Positions 38,109-49,872 are shown, counted from the first letter of the stretch. The stretch: DNA of 64,000 bases from Oscheius sp. JU75 (GCA_037178855.1 JASJZC010000006.1:992001-1056000), one strand, 5' to 3'. Notes: a model not told the origin generated them from the letters alone. Translations and numbers: made by a program.

Positions 38109-38274
38109 CCTGAAAAATGGTGATGAAATAGTGGAGGGGAGGATGAGCCGGGTGGGCGGGATGAGACAGAAACAGAATATGATGACTTTGTGGAGAGAAC
38201 TATACAAGTGGAAAAATGACAATTGGTGACTGTTCGTAAACAGTCTATAGACACTCACTAGACAATAACAAAAA

Positions 38275-38345
38275 GATTACCCGCTAACGGGATTGAACCA
38301 GGGACCTGTGGACAACAGACAAGCATGCTAACCACTAGGCCGCAG
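38275..38345 (-). tRNA. tRNA-like sequence (degenerate)
   Basis: On the minus strand, CCTAGTGGTTAGCATGC resembles box A and GGTTCAATCCC box B, with an anticodon arm that could present GTC. The acceptor and T stems do not pair well, so it is a tRNA relic or tRNA-derived SINE head rather than a working gene. Confidence 0.35.
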
Positions 38346-38446
38346 AAAAGGAAGTTTTGAGCAAAAGTAAAGGGGCTAACCAGCGAAGTGCATTTTCAAT
38401 GTGAGGAGACAAGACAGCCATTGAACAGTTTTATTCACCACAACAC

Positions 38447-38662
38447 CTATACCTCCCATATTCCCTTGTCTTTGCATGAGGAAAGCCTCTTGGACAGGAG
38501 ACTTGGTGTTTTTATGTCCGCAAAGCCCACAAGTGTATTCGGAGTGACGGACACAGTACTCTTTCCAGATCTCCCTAATTTTCTTTCCATGACACCAGGC
38601 AATCCAAAGGCCTCGACTAGGACGCACGGAAGGATCAGCAGTAGGAATAGAAGAATCTTCAT
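38447..38662 (-). CDS. Small secreted peptide, unknown
   Basis: A single 71-residue frame opens with a strong signal peptide (MKILLFLLLILPCVLVEAFG). The mature part is short, basic and serine-rich with one cysteine (GKSTVSVTPNTLVGFADIKT, LLSKRLSSCKDKG). No dibasic neuropeptide repeats. An unspliced single exon is assumed. Function unknown. Confidence 0.5.
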   Translation of the reverse strand: MKILLFLLLILPCVLVEAFGLPGVMERKLGRSGKSTVSVTPNTLVGFADIKTPSLLSKRLSSCKDKGIWEV

Positions 38663-38699
38663 GACGACTATGATTGCAAAGTGAGACGGAGAGACTTTT

Positions 38700-41600
38700 G
38701 TAGGTATTGACTGATGGGATATAGGACCTTATGGGGTAGATTATCAGAACAGAGACAAAAGAACAAAGGAAAAATCTTGGAATGAGTGACAGTACGGGAC
38801 AGAGAGAGACAGAAGGACTACTTCTATACTTCGCTGATCGTGTTACTGAAGCGATTACGTAATAACCCCTCGAATAGGACACTTATCTTTTCTTGCGACT
38901 CTGCAAAACCCGGTCATTATTTGGAATTGCTTCAGATCACAAGATCAAGGGGAAGGAAGAACGGGAAAGAGATAGAGAGAGACAGAGAGGCAGATGGTTA
39001 GAGAGACGAAGAGTCAGGGAGACATTCAGAATCTCCCTTCTTTTTATATATGAAGCCAATGACACAGGACACGCAGCTAACTGGCTGGCAAGTGACGGAT
39101 ATGACACCTAAACATGTGTTCCGTTATCCTCCCACGGGAAGTTTTCAAAGAATGAGAGAGGGAGAAACAAACAAACTGGATGACTAAAGGATTACGCAGA
39201 AGCATTCCCATTAATTTGGGAGGTGGGAAAACAAGGATCTTAGAAGATTACTGTCACTGTGACTGTCGCTGTTCTTTTGATTGCTCCTGTCCTCTCAATT
39301 GGTTACCGACCGACCATCTGCGTCGCCAGGCATGTTTGTACTCTCTCTCTCTCTCTCATAATGAGTTGTCTGTTTTGAAAAATATGCTTAAACAACGGTC
39401 TAGAAGCCAATGAAAATTTCATTGTTTGGCAGGGGGTGGTATGGGAACGGAACATTAAGTGACAGAGAGAAGATGAACGGTTACTAATGAGCCAGTTCTA
39501 GAAAACTGAGACGGTAGACAGATGAATATAGAGGAAAGACCAGGAATCACCTGTCAAGGCAAAGGAATAACAAAAAGAGGGAAGGAAGAGGGCAACATGG
39601 AGAGTTTTGTATCCAGATGCCTATTTTTGAGACAGAGAGACAGAAAAGATTCTCGTAGCAAACAAATCCTATTGAATGGGGTTGATCACAATGAGATGTG
39701 GCCGATGAAAGAGCTCTAGGTCTTAATTGCAATCCTCGTAATTGGGACATGGAGTTCGGATAGAGAGAGAGAGAGAGAGAGATAGGGAGATCTTTGAAAA
39801 CTGTCCCCCTCCTCGAGAGAGAAAGGATATTTATGAACTGTTGACGCCTTCAGCTCAGTAATACTATTGTAGTGGGTCATAAGATAGGACAGGGAGTGAG
39901 AGAGACAGAGAGTAAGATTGACAGAGAGTTAGAGAGACAGATAGACAGAGAGGCAGAAGGGCAGGGAGAGAGTGAGAAGAGAGACGGATACCAATTTAAA
40001 AAGGAAGTAAGCCAAATCCCCGCCCTGAATGTGCAAACGAGCCATCCGGATGGGAGCACACCCAATACCGCTCTTTTGATGGGAAGAGGAATCTTCAATG
40101 AACTCACCAGTCAGCCATTGTTGTCTCTCCCGTACTCTCTCAGCTATCCAGAAGGGAAATAAGATATGAGGACAAGTTGTTGAATACTGAAACAAAGAAT
40201 TTTAGAGCCTGAGGTCACAGCATGGCAGCATGAGAGAGTGACGGAGATTGCAAAAAAAAAAGCAAGGTCAAGAAAACTTCTGGGAGCAAAAGTTTGCATG
40301 GTAATAGAGAAAGAGACGATTGGGTTCAGGTAGCTCTGTGCAAAAGTTATGAGCTTGGCGTGTTAGGTCAAGGCGGAAAGAATGGCTAACTTTGGAGAGG
40401 GAAGAGGGTCTGAAGTTCAGATGTCTAGAAACAAAACGTAGCGTAGCCGTCTCACTCACGGGAAAGTGGTCGTGGTTCCAGTTCCATTTTATTTTTTTCG
40501 ATTTGATGAAAAATTCGTCTGTGATGGTGCATTAAATATTAGGCGCCTCATACTTTTAGGCGTCCCATAATCAGTATGGTTTGCCACAAATATACAGTTC
40601 AACCCTTCCTTTTTATGGCAGCAGAGTCCTCACGAACGAAAGAGACACCTGACTTAACAACATTCTTTTAGTTTACAAGATCCGGTATCATTCCTCTCAC
40701 TCATCCTCTGAGAAGATATGGAACGCCTAAAATAATTTGCTTCTATGGGACGCCTAAAATCCTCTGTCGATTTTTCGGACGCCTAATTTCTGCATGGGCC
40801 GCCTAAGCCACCAGAGCCGAACTTTGTAGCTGTTCAGATAGCTGAACTAAAGAATTTTGGTATGTCAATGTTGCTCTGATGCAAAATATCATTACCATTG
40901 GAAGGCGGCGACCCCCGAGAGACAGAGAGAGAGAGAGAGAGTCATTGGAACATTGCTAGAGCCAAATACTGTTCAGTACCATGAATCCTTCTCCCATTCA
41001 TTACTTCCGCCTTTTACAAATTCTTTCCTGACTCTCGGGTCTAAAGATTGTCCAGCGTTCCAGTTAACACACGCAGGCTACTTTCATTAGGGTAGTCAGT
41101 AGCACTGAATCCATTATGGGGGGGACCAAATGCCGTTCGTCATTTTTGAAAAGAGGAGTGGGTCGGAATGAGAAGGTGCGAAAGAGAGAAGAGTAAATTA
41201 GAAAAGGAAGGAAACAAAGCGCCTGTCACGCATTCAGCCCCAGCTTCCCATTACCACGCCAATTTCACGTAAAAGCTTGTCGGAGAGCCTTGCTTGATCT
41301 TCGGAGTAGTGTGGAAATGAGAGAGAATACGGGAAATACTAAAGCATGACAGGATATTGGAGAATGTGAATAATAGGAAGGGAAAGGGAATAGTGGGTTC
41401 AATAAGGTTCGACTAGAGACTTATGGTATGCGTTGTAACAGGGAAACAAGATAAAAACTAATTAAAAAGTGATTCTTAGCCAAAGCTGTGGGAATCGAGG
41501 TCGGAAAGTAAACAACACGACATCCGGGATCAAAACAACTGTTCCAGAGACAGAGACCGATAGTAATCCTTGCAAGAAATGACATAATCTTTGAGATATG

Positions 41601-43049
41601 CACCCAATCAAAGCCACTTTATTAGTGGTGCTTGTCCGCTTGTAGTGATTCTACAAACAAATGAGCTGAATTGGGAGTTCTATGGTGCTGTTATGAGGTG
41701 AAGAGAGTCACTATTAGTTCGGAACTAGAGTACAGGATGGGTATTTTTGAAATTGAGACAGGACGGGTGAGCCGCATAATTTGAGAACGCCAACAAATCT
41801 GTTGTTGTTTTTAAGAGCACAACACCTTTTATAGCTATTCACCTTCTAGCTAACCCAATTGGTCGAGCCAACTACGTCTACTTACTCTCGTACTGATAGA
41901 AGATACAAAATATTTTGTTTGCACGAATCATAAAATTATAAAACGTTAATTCTCTAGAAGGAACAGGGACCAAAGAGGTGTTAGAAAATTGGGGGTAATT
42001 TGAGAACGCTCCTCTTGTCTTCATGACGCCCACCCATAGGAAAATAGTGCTGGGAACTTCCAGAATGAGAGAGGGTAACAGAGAGACGGGAAAACAGAGG
42101 GACAGAGATACAGAAAGTCAGAGAGACAAAGAGGCAAAAAGACAGTGAGAGAGAGAAACGGAGAGAGACAGAGAGACAGTGAGTACAATTGGAAAAGTCT
42201 AGTCGGAACCCAAACACTATTTCAAAAGAACCGGAAGCAATCAGTCGTATTCATACAAGAACCAATTGAGGGAGTAGGATAGAAAGATTCGAACGTTCGT
42301 AGATCCTGAGAAAGCCACCAGTATTCTTAGGAGTTCACCACGGGCCATGTTCCCACGTTTTGTCGTCCTGAGCTTTGACCTTTCGGGAAAAAGTAGCATT
42401 TGAGGCGGATGTATATGCGAAATTGGATTCAGTGAGTGCAGAGAGGGAGACCGCTGGGGTGACAGATTATGAGACAGAGAGACATACGTCAGCTTGACTC
42501 ACCCCCCAATTTGACTGGAGTTTTACGTGTCTCAGACTCCAAATAGCACCCATTACCTCCATATTTTTGCCCAAAAAACCTTGTTATTCATTGCTCACAC
42601 GCCGAGGGATCTCTAAACCCGCCAGTGAACCAAAAGGTGGGAGAGAAACAAGGAAGATGGGATGAGGTTGCAGAATTGTTCAGTGAGAAAGGTCAGAGCG
42701 AGGGCAGAGATAACTAGATTCCCTGGCACAGGACCAAATTTGGGAGATTGGAGGTTCAGAAGAAAAGAACTGGAAACAATGGGGTAGAGAGACAGAGACA
42801 GTAATAGAGATAAACAGTAGTTGGACCGGGAGAGGGGGGCAGAAACAGTAACAGTGACAGTATGTTCCACTGAACTGTCTCTCTGAACTTTCCCACGTCT
42901 CTCCCGCTTCTTCCAATAAAGGCTCCAAGAACATATTTATCAGACCATCGAACAAACTAATCGCACATGTCGTAGCAGATACTGAACATCTTCGGAAGTA
43001 GCTAGTCTCTCGGCTTACATTCCCAACGGAATCGGAATCGATGAAATAA
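38700..43049. other. Long gene-poor, repeat-rich stretch
   Basis: No coding region is supported. The DNA is rich in AGAGAC/GACAGAGA tracts (38800-39000, 39750-39990, 40915-40945, 42060-42180, 42780-42860), with many short frames created by them. A local cluster of GACGCCTAAA-type motifs lies at 40540-40815. Confidence 0.6.
40540..40815. repeat. Cluster of GGCGTCC/GACGCCTAA motifs
   Basis: The motif occurs as TTAGGCGCC (40541), TTTTAGGCGTCCCAT (40554), GGAACGCCTAAAATAA (40720), GGGACGCCTAAAATCC (40748), GGACGCCTAATTT (40778) and GGCCGCCTAAG (40799). First copies are inverted relative to the last ones, so this may be a small inverted-repeat element of about 275 bp. Confidence 0.55.
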
Positions 43050-43640
43050 ATCTGTACTTGTATCCGTGACTACCAGTATCTCTGTCTCTCTGTTTCTTTG
43101 TCTCTCAGTAAGCCGAAAAGACAGGGAGGCAGTGATCGCAAGAAAAACAGTGACTGAGATTTTCGTTTCGTTTCTCCATCAGATTCCCATTTTTCGACAG
43201 TTCGACGCTGAAACTATTATGTTCATTTCTAATAAATTTCCTCAAAATCTGTCTCCTATCTCGCTCGTAATGCGTCGGCTCCAGATCTTGGCAGGTGTTT
43301 TGACAATTCCTTCAACCTTCATTTCAAATCTTCTTCCTTCTCTTCATTGCTACTTCGGTGTCAAGTGCTTGTGAGAAGGTTTCCAAACTGCCAATCGACG
43401 ATGAGTTTTGTAAAACTGTTTGCCCTCTCTAGCGCTGCACTCAGGAAGATGATAGAACGAGCTGCAATATGTACTGCCAATGACCTGACACAGCCGATGA
43501 GCTTCCTTGCTACTTCTGTTATTACATTGATCCATACCTTCCCTAGAGGCAATTGGAGGATAAGGCGGCCTGCTATCAGAAAATTCTGTAGCTCTGTGGC
43601 GAAAAATTGTAAAGAGCTATTAACTCTTCCCAAATAAATG
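43050..43640 (-). repeat. HPPD 3'-flank segment, reference copy
   Basis: Lies just downstream of the HPPD gene and is repeated at 19690-19960 and 30340-30660. A minus-strand frame (43693-43361) is open for 110 residues with hydrophobic stretches but is not kept open in the other copies, so I do not call a gene. Confidence 0.55.
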
Positions 43641-43710
43641 TCAAAAATGTACAATGTTGTTCGTGGTAGGGTTATCTCTCTAGCTTTTCTCACTCTTCAT
43701 TTTCCTTTGA

Positions 43711-45280
43711 TCACAACGTCCCTCTCCTCTTCTGTTCCCTCTCAACAGCCTCAAAGAGTGACTTGAAGTTGCCAGCTCCAAAGCCCTAAACACACGTTTT
43801 TACCTAGTCTCTCTGCCCAACTTACGTCAAAATTTCGTCTCTGTATTATTTCGAAAAACAGTGTAGGTTTGTCTTGGACTGGCTTAGTAAATATTTGTAA
43901 CAGGTAGCCATGGTCATCGAAGTCCATTAGAATCTGGTGTTGTTTTAGGAGTTCAACATCTCCAGAGAAATCCAATTTTGAGTGGGAGAGTCTCTCTTTG
44001 AGAATTTCATAGTAAGAGTCGGGAATGGTCAAGAATTCAACTGATCTGAAAGGGTAGGTACCGTCTGTCAATGGAAGAAGGCTACCTGGACTTCATAGCG
44101 GTTACTGTAGCCGCAATGTCATCGACTAGAAGGGCTATGTGCTGGATTCCGGGACCACCGTTGTAGTCAATGAATTCATGAAATGGACAGAGTGACAGAG
44201 ACAGAGACAGAGACAGAGACAGAGACAGAGACAGAGACAGAGACAGAGACAGAGACAGAGACAGAGACAGAGACAGAGACAGAGACAGAGACAGAGACAG
44301 AGACAGAGACAGAGACAGAGACAGAGACAGAGACAGAGACAGAGACAGAGACAGAGACAGAGACAGTGAGGCTGTTACCTGAGTCTGACTCCTTCCCGGA
44401 TGACCCTTGACCGTCTCAGCTATTGTGTACTGCACGCTCTTGTTCTCATTGACCAGTAGCCACGCAGTAATGGCCGTGTACTCTGTCTTCGCTACGAGAT
44501 CGTCAGCTGACCTCAAGACTTCCATTCACACCAGTATGGAACGCAGTTACCAAAATCTTTTGAGAGCTAATGTGTTCTTGTACCACGCTGCTGTCGTCTC
44601 TATGCTCTCCTCAGGATAGTTCTGTACTACATGGTCTATTTGGAGAAGTGGGATTGAATCTCTGAACTTTGTTATTGGAAAGACTGACTGACTCACAATA
44701 ATGAAGTGATTGGAAAATTTTTGACTTCTTCATATCCAGGCAGAAAACTGCCTTCATAGTTGTCTAGTTCAATTAAAGTATGGTAGACGTCCGTCTCTTC
44801 CGATCTTATTGTAGCCGTTTGAACAGAACCATACTGGTCAAAATGACTGATATTTGGTAGGATGAGATCAACGTTTTGAGATTTCAAGACCTAAAATTAC
44901 TGTTTCGGGTTCTGTCTGTCTGTTTGTATGTCGCTCTGTCTTTCTCTGTCTCTTTATTTATATCTTTTACCTGAACAATCGATTCTAAGTCGTCTACCCG
45001 AAATGCTACGTCGATGACTGTGTCTCCATGAAGAATATAATGAACTCTTTCTTCCTCGGTAAAGGTTTTTCTGGATGTGAAGACAAACTTGGCCTAAAAC
45101 TTTCTTTACCAGAGATAAATAATTCCAAATCTTATTGTTTCGAACAGCAACAGAAGTTTGTCTCTGGTTGTCCAGCCTCGCGAACCGCTGGAATCCAAAA
45201 GAGCAGCAAAACCAGTAGGCAGACTGCCTGGCATTTGCTACGGAGAACTCTATGTGGTGGAAATCGGCTAGCCCGATCAT
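43711..45280 (-). CDS. 4-hydroxyphenylpyruvate dioxygenase
   Basis: Converts 4-hydroxyphenylpyruvate to homogentisate in cytosolic tyrosine breakdown. Eight exons join in frame: 45110-45280, 44971-45093, 44697-44890, 44551-44661, 44379-44511, 44086-44177, 43826-44045, 43711-43785 (372 residues; family about 380-395). The three Fe(II) ligands are visible: IDHVVQNYP (His), [10 protein letters not shown] (His), [10 protein letters not shown] (Glu), plus [20 protein letters not shown] and [15 protein letters not shown]. Introns are 16, 80, 35, 39, 201, 40 and 40 bp. The 16-bp first intron (GTAAAGAAAGTTTTAG) is inferred only from frame and family fit. The 201-bp intron holds the AGAGAC tract and lacks a 3' AG. 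The ATG follows a TTTTAG acceptor, suggesting trans-splicing. Confidence 0.88.
44190..44367. repeat. (ACAGAG)n hexanucleotide tract in HPPD
   Basis: About 29 copies of the 6-bp unit lie within the HPPD segment 44178-44378. The segment length is a multiple of three and contains no stop on the HPPD strand, where it would read as alternating Ser-Leu. The broken HPPD copies in the palindrome hold only a few units here. Confidence 0.95.
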
Positions 45281-45649
45281 TCTAAAAGAGAGGAATCTTT
45301 ACAGAGGAGCAAGGGAAAAAAAAGAACAGTGATCTGATGTAACTGAGAGTCGCTCGCCCAGTTCTGACCTGCTGTGATAACAGAGACGGACTCCCCAGTC
45401 TGGGCGACCGTTCGATATGTGATAGACGCGAAGGTCATTTTTTGGCAGGGAATGGTGAGAAAGGGAAAGAGACAGATAGACAGGAAAAGCACTATCAGAC
45501 GTTGCTATTTATTGCAAGTCAGGTGAACTTCCTTCAGTCTGCTTATCTTCTCTGGAAAGTATCAAGACTTTTACGACAGTCTTTCAGTCTTCAAGCTTCT
45601 TCTTTTTGTTCTCATCTAAACTTTTTTACGTCATGCTTCTCCTGTCGTT

Positions 45650-45970
45650 CGTCCATTTAGAACTCTGATGCTCGTAATAGAAGTCTGCTCCCTCTTCTCT
45701 ACCCAGATTACGTTGCTTTTTTTTCAAATAGTCTACCCGAGCCCTTCTTTCGCACTGAAGTCCCATTTTCTGTCCAATTAGACCACCCGAACCAATCTTC
45801 GCGCAAACTCTTCCACCTCTTTTCTCTAGTTTCGAGACTAGGACCTGGGCAAGTCCCGAGTAAGCCAGGTCTGAATACTCTCAGTCTTCTCATCGAGGGC
45901 CACATCGGGCTGCGGTAGGTCATAGAACCAGCAAATCGATAGTGGAAACTGGGAGTGGTGTCTTCAACTG
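45650..45970. repeat. Segment repeated in inverted orientation at 52640-52930
   Basis: Shared stretches include CCCCAATTCTCT, GGTCCTAGTCTCGAAACTA and AGAGGTGGAAGAGTTTGCG (minus strand here, plus strand at 52660-52820). Short frames resemble each other (TYRSPM-PS-RRL) but are broken by a stop in the second copy. Confidence 0.65.
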
Positions 45971-46059
45971 AGAGAATTGGGGTTTGGGAGTCCTAAAACA
46001 CAACTAGTTCATAATTGATATGCTCTTTCCCAACCACTTATTTCCGAACTTTTCCAGGA

Positions 46060-46740
46060 GACAAAGATCAACAATGTCTTTCCATGGATCGCAAATCGGA
46101 TGTGAAAGAACTGGAACGACTACAATGTCTCAAGGACTGCCAAACGGTTGGTTTGCTCAAATACTGAAATCTAGAACCGTCTTGATTACAGAAGGTTTCG
46201 AATTTAGACTATACCCTTGACTCTTTCGAATAACAAAGTTCAGGCGTCTACTGCGGCGTGACAGTCCCTCCGCTCCTTCTTTCGACCAGCAATCAGCTCT
46301 TTCTCATCTTCTTATCCGATGCTTCCGTATCCAGAAAGGGCTTCGATGCCCAGTATGCTTCAGTTGCGGAGGCTCTTTGACGGCGAAAAAGTCAGCTCTG
46401 GCGTTTCTTGTAAGTATCACTGACAGATTTTCTGGAGTTATGTTCAGTTCTATTCCCATGGCGCCTACAGCGATATTCGGTATCCTACAGGGCAGGACTA
46501 TTGGTGGAGGATCAGCGTAAGCTCGGGTCGGAGATCTGTTCAGCTGTCTTTCACTTCTTTTCATATTGAACACGATGATGGCTGTCAATATAACTATGTA
46601 GAGGTAGACCGTTTGAATTACGGCCCGGCCACTATTCTCCACCCCCGTCGTATCCAGTTCATTCTCTCCTCTTCTCCTCATCTTTAATTCGCACAGTACC
46701 AAGGAAGAGAAAGACTTCGTGGCCGAGGTCTCTCGTCGTG
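46060..46740 (+). pseudogene. CUB-domain gene fragments
   Basis: CUB domains are extracellular beta-sandwiches for protein or sugar binding. The end of one domain reads GVYCGVTVPPLLLSTSNQLF and LIFLSDASVSRKGFDAQYAS (46230-46365). The next begins CGGSLTAKKSALAFL and, after a 38-bp intron (46410-46447), runs DIRYPTGQDYWWRISVSSGR, SVQLSFTSFHIEHDDGCQYN and YVEV. Between the domains the frame is off (it would need 11 nt removed), and near 46683 another single-base shift is needed to reach STKEEKDFVAEVSRRALKP and its stop. No signal peptide exon was found. A decayed gene, or one with very small unrecognised introns. Confidence 0.6.
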
Positions 46741-47410
46741 CTCTGAAGCCGTGATCTTTACCATTGTTGAAATCTTTTATTTTGTATGGTGTTAAAGGCG
46801 GGGAAGTCTATTATTCCTTCTCTGCTGTAGAAATGGTGTACGATCTGGCGCATGGTGAGACGTTTCTCAGGATTGACCGGCCAACATCTGAAACGAAGTG
46901 TCTTGGTTTGAGAACAGATTAACTTTCATCTCTAGACCTACACCCAATCTCCCCTGCCTGACTCAGGAGCATGTAAAGTTTCTTTTGAAGATGCCCTTTG
47001 CTAAGTTCAGCATCGTACTTTAAACGATTGGGACATTTTCATTTGCGTCCAGGGGTAGAGATTTCTTTTCCCCCGCAAAAAAATTTCATGTCAAGGGACA
47101 AGGGAACAAGTCAACTGTAGGGGGCAACTTTTGTTACCAGTAAAGTGGCGAAGCCGCCTGTTACCAATTTTAAACCAAGGCTAAACGGTACAGGTACAGT
47201 GCTCACAGAAAACAAGCAGCGAACAAATTTGTTCGGGAATTTTTGTTCTGGAGTTTAGCTGCGTACATGTTACACCAACGATTGATAGCCGAAAAGCGTT
47301 TGTTTTTTTAACGAAGATTGAAAGGCCTCTCAGCCTGAAAAACAACTTTTGACTACTCTAGGCTACTCTATTATAACCAATTCCTGCCACATGATTTACA
47401 AAAGACTCAC
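46741..47410. other. No supportable gene; likely 3' region of the kinase
   Basis: AT-rich with short frames. It should contain the last exon(s) of the minus-strand kinase at 47411-48626, but no acceptor gives the expected C-terminal kinase sequence. Confidence 0.4.
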
Positions 47411-48626
47411 TGCTCCATTAGCTCGTCGATCGGAGCCCGTGGAGTCCGAAGTTGTGGTCGCAGAAGTTGTGGGAGCGGAGGCTGACCTTCTCCCTTTAGA
47501 GCCCTGTACAATGCCATGTCAGCCGTTTTGGAGTCGCTCTCGAAAGGGGGTCTGAACTCGAAGGCTATTTGACCTTTTCAAACAAACCTATGGTAGTAGA
47601 TAAAGTAGAGGACCATTCCAAAGCTGTAGCAGTCTACCGGGTAGTTGTAAATATTTTCCATGATCATCTCCGGGGCTGTGTACTGCCAAAACCCGATTCC
47701 ATGCGTATGTTTGTTGCTGGAACTATCTTCCAGATTCTTCGCGAGACCAAAGTCAGCAATTTTGGCAGTCCGATAGTCGGCTGTCAGGAGAATGTTGTTC
47801 GGTTTTATGTCCCTGTGAGCGATCCGTTTCTCGTGCATGAACTTCAGTCCCATGGCGATTTGCTTCGCCCAGGTGTTCTGCATAAATTCGGACAGTGGCA
47901 ATTGCTGGGGAGCCTTTAGATGATTGTTGACATCTGAAATTGGAATCCAAACTCCCTCTCCCCATCTGGCCGAAATGACAAAGCTCGCCAATATGCACAC
48001 TTAAAATCACTCACAGTCGAAGACAGTTCCGCCAGCCATGTACTCCATAAGAATGCCATCAGGATGCTCCTCATCCGTTACGTAGATGTACCCATACAGA
48101 GAGACGATGTTCGGATGGTTGTTCAGCTACTAAAGAAGTCATTTTTCCCCAGCTGGAACTCACCAGGAAACAGTTGACAAACTCCCTTCTCCTCTTTTCT
48201 CTGCTCATCACTCGACTGGTCTCATTACTCGACTGTGGCTCTCGGAGCTGGTTGGGCAACTTGGCCACAGCTGTGCCGACAAAACAGCTGAAGACCTTTA
48301 GCGCAGATGCAAAGAATCCAATTCCGAGGGGTGGCCCCGGGTAGCGAATGAAGCTTTCCCACGCGTATTTTGGAACGATGGAGTTGAGAGCTAAAGAAAG
48401 ATGATGATATTATCAAACCATATTATGAACAGGATAGGTACGTTGCTTATTTTTAGGGCGGTAATGTCAAATTTTGTTCAAACTCACGCTCCAAAATCAC
48501 TTCAGGTGGAAGATTGACGTTGTTGACCACTTCTAACTCAGGAATTCCAGCAAAATTCTGGAATGGACCGTCCGGAACCTCTCGTCTTTCAGCACGATGT
48601 CCAGAAGACTGTTCCGTCGATGGCAT
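47411..48626 (-). CDS. Ser/Thr protein kinase, C-terminus unresolved
   Basis: Five exons join in frame: 48488-48626, 48164-48390, 48015-48126, 47588-47933, 47411-47551 (introns 97, 37, 81, 36 bp). Kinase landmarks: a glycine-loop-like LGIGFFASALKVF, GTAVAKLP with the probable ATP-binding Lys, NNHPNIVSLYGYI, ILMEYMAGGTV, catalytic loop IAHRDIKPNNILL, IADFGLAKN, TAPEMI, and DCYSFGMVLYFIYYHRPPFE. The catalytic residues look intact. After ALMEQ-type sequence (PIDELMEQ) the RP-containing helix expected next could not be joined, so the 3' end is open. The ATG at 48624-48626 follows GTGTCAGCAG, a good trans-splice acceptor. NPHIVSLYGYV in the kinase-MSP gene shows the two are related. Confidence 0.8.
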
Positions 48627-48724
48627 CTGCTGACACAAAATAACCAAGAATCGGCGAGAAAAGAGCAAGGAAAATTGTCCAATTTCTCACTGTTTTGATG
48701 AATTCTGTTTTACCATTGGAAATG

Positions 48725-48900
48725 CAGTCAATTCTCGATATAGTAAATACCCTATATAATAGCATTCACCATATAGTAGACATATATATGGCTCCAATAG
48801 TAGAGTACAGTTGATTTTGCCTCTCGGTTTAGTAGACTTCACCAAATAGTAGACTTCTTACTTGCAAAACGCGTGTCTACTATATCGAGAGTTGACTGTA
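48725..48900. mobile_element. Short inverted-repeat element (MITE)
   Basis: CAGTCAATTCTCGATATAGT at 48725 is matched by the inverted end (CAGTCAACTCTCGATATAGT in reverse complement) finishing at about 48898. Total about 175 bp, with internal TATAGTAGAC repeats. The ends resemble Tc1/mariner-type MITEs; TA flanks are not seen on both sides. Confidence 0.75.
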
Positions 48901-49346
48901 CCTTCAAAACTTGGGATTAATAAAGATTGGCAAACAATATTTGAAAGGTAGAAAAGGTGCAAGAAAGCATGTAAAGTCTGTTATCTTGCTTTTTGATAAG
49001 ATCCGGTGATCGAAGCGTCTGCGCCTCTCGGCAACACGCACACACACACTCAGCTGGTTGTGTCAGAGAGAAATTGAGATCTAAACAAGATGGAAATCAA
49101 AAAGGCCATTTAGAAAAATCCTTATTATGAAATAACAGAAAACAAAAATTCTGGGATGTCTTCTAGAGGACGTCGACGTCACTACAGCTGGCCTTAGACA
49201 CCTTTCCTTCCTTCCGACTTTTTCCTTTTCCAAACTGCTGTGGGATCAGCCAGAGAATAGTGTAGGAAAGAATCAGTTCACTTTGAAAGTCTAGACCCTC
49301 TTATATGAGTAGTCGGAGGAGCGGTGCTTCTGACCGGTTCTGTATG

Positions 49347-49585
49347 TTAAACACTTCCCAAAGTGGTTCTTCTATAGTACAGCTTTGGAGAAGATTGTCT
49401 GACGCAAGCTCCCTTCACGCAAATCATGTCTTCCTGAGAATTACACTTTCCAAACGCTGTCCTACATCCAAACTGACCGTACAGTCTCTTCTGACCAGAC
49501 AAGACTTCGTCTCCTTGGTAGTCACGTCCATTTCGAAAGCGGCGATGATTGAGAGGAGAAGAATCAGAAGGAAGTAGCGGAACAT
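49347..49585 (-). CDS. Small secreted cysteine-containing peptide
   Basis: Two exons (49483-49585 and 49347-49456) are separated by a 26-bp GT-AG intron (49457-49482), giving 70 residues. A signal peptide is clear (MFRYFLLILLLSIIAAFE). The mature part carries CLVRRDSFGKCNSQEDMICV and KGACVR, a four-cysteine pattern like nematode EB modules. Without removing the 26 bp, the cysteine pattern falls in another frame and a stop appears. Role unknown; secreted. Confidence 0.7.
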
Positions 49586-49798
49586 GGTGGATATGTCAGT
49601 TAGACTGATTCGACTACTTTTATACGAACATTTTGGGTAGGGGGTAAGTGATGAGTCAATCGAAAAAACAACATCTGAACGGCTACGTGTTTGTGAAGAG
49701 GCTTATCACCAGGAAAATACTGTTTTCGGGCTCTGGATCCGTTTGTATGTTCATTGACATCCTAATGATTGGACAGTCAAAAAAGGGAAAAAGGCTTT

Positions 49799-49872
49799 TT
49801 CACGGCCGGGAATTGAACTCGTGTCTCACATGTGACAGATACGAATACTCACCACTATTATACTACCGAGAA
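49799..49872 (-). tRNA. tRNA-Asp(GTC)-like, probably a pseudogene
   Basis: The minus strand folds with an acceptor TTCTCGG/CCGTGAA (6 of 7 pairs), an anticodon arm CGTAT-CTGTCAC-ATGTG with GTC, and box B GAGTTCAATTC. The D loop is longer than normal and the T stem has two mismatches, so function is doubtful. Confidence 0.45.

Noticed and set aside
37851-38258. Longer start for the 7TM receptor at 38258
   Set aside because: The extra 50 residues are basic and serine-rich and lie upstream of a TTTTTCAG acceptor just before the ATG at 38108; trans-splicing makes the shorter start more likely.
44183-44410. Plus-strand frame of alternating Thr-Glu
   Set aside because: Pure product of the hexanucleotide repeat on the opposite strand of HPPD.
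44082-44525. 147-residue frame with long Ser-Leu repeat as a separate gene
   Set aside because: It is HPPD exons 5 and 6 read through the hexanucleotide tract; treated as part of HPPD.
45277-45492. Extra 5' exon for HPPD (MTFASITYRTVAQTGESV)
   Set aside because: Any GT-AG joining to the ATG exon at 45280 creates a stop; the ATG with its own acceptor is a better start.
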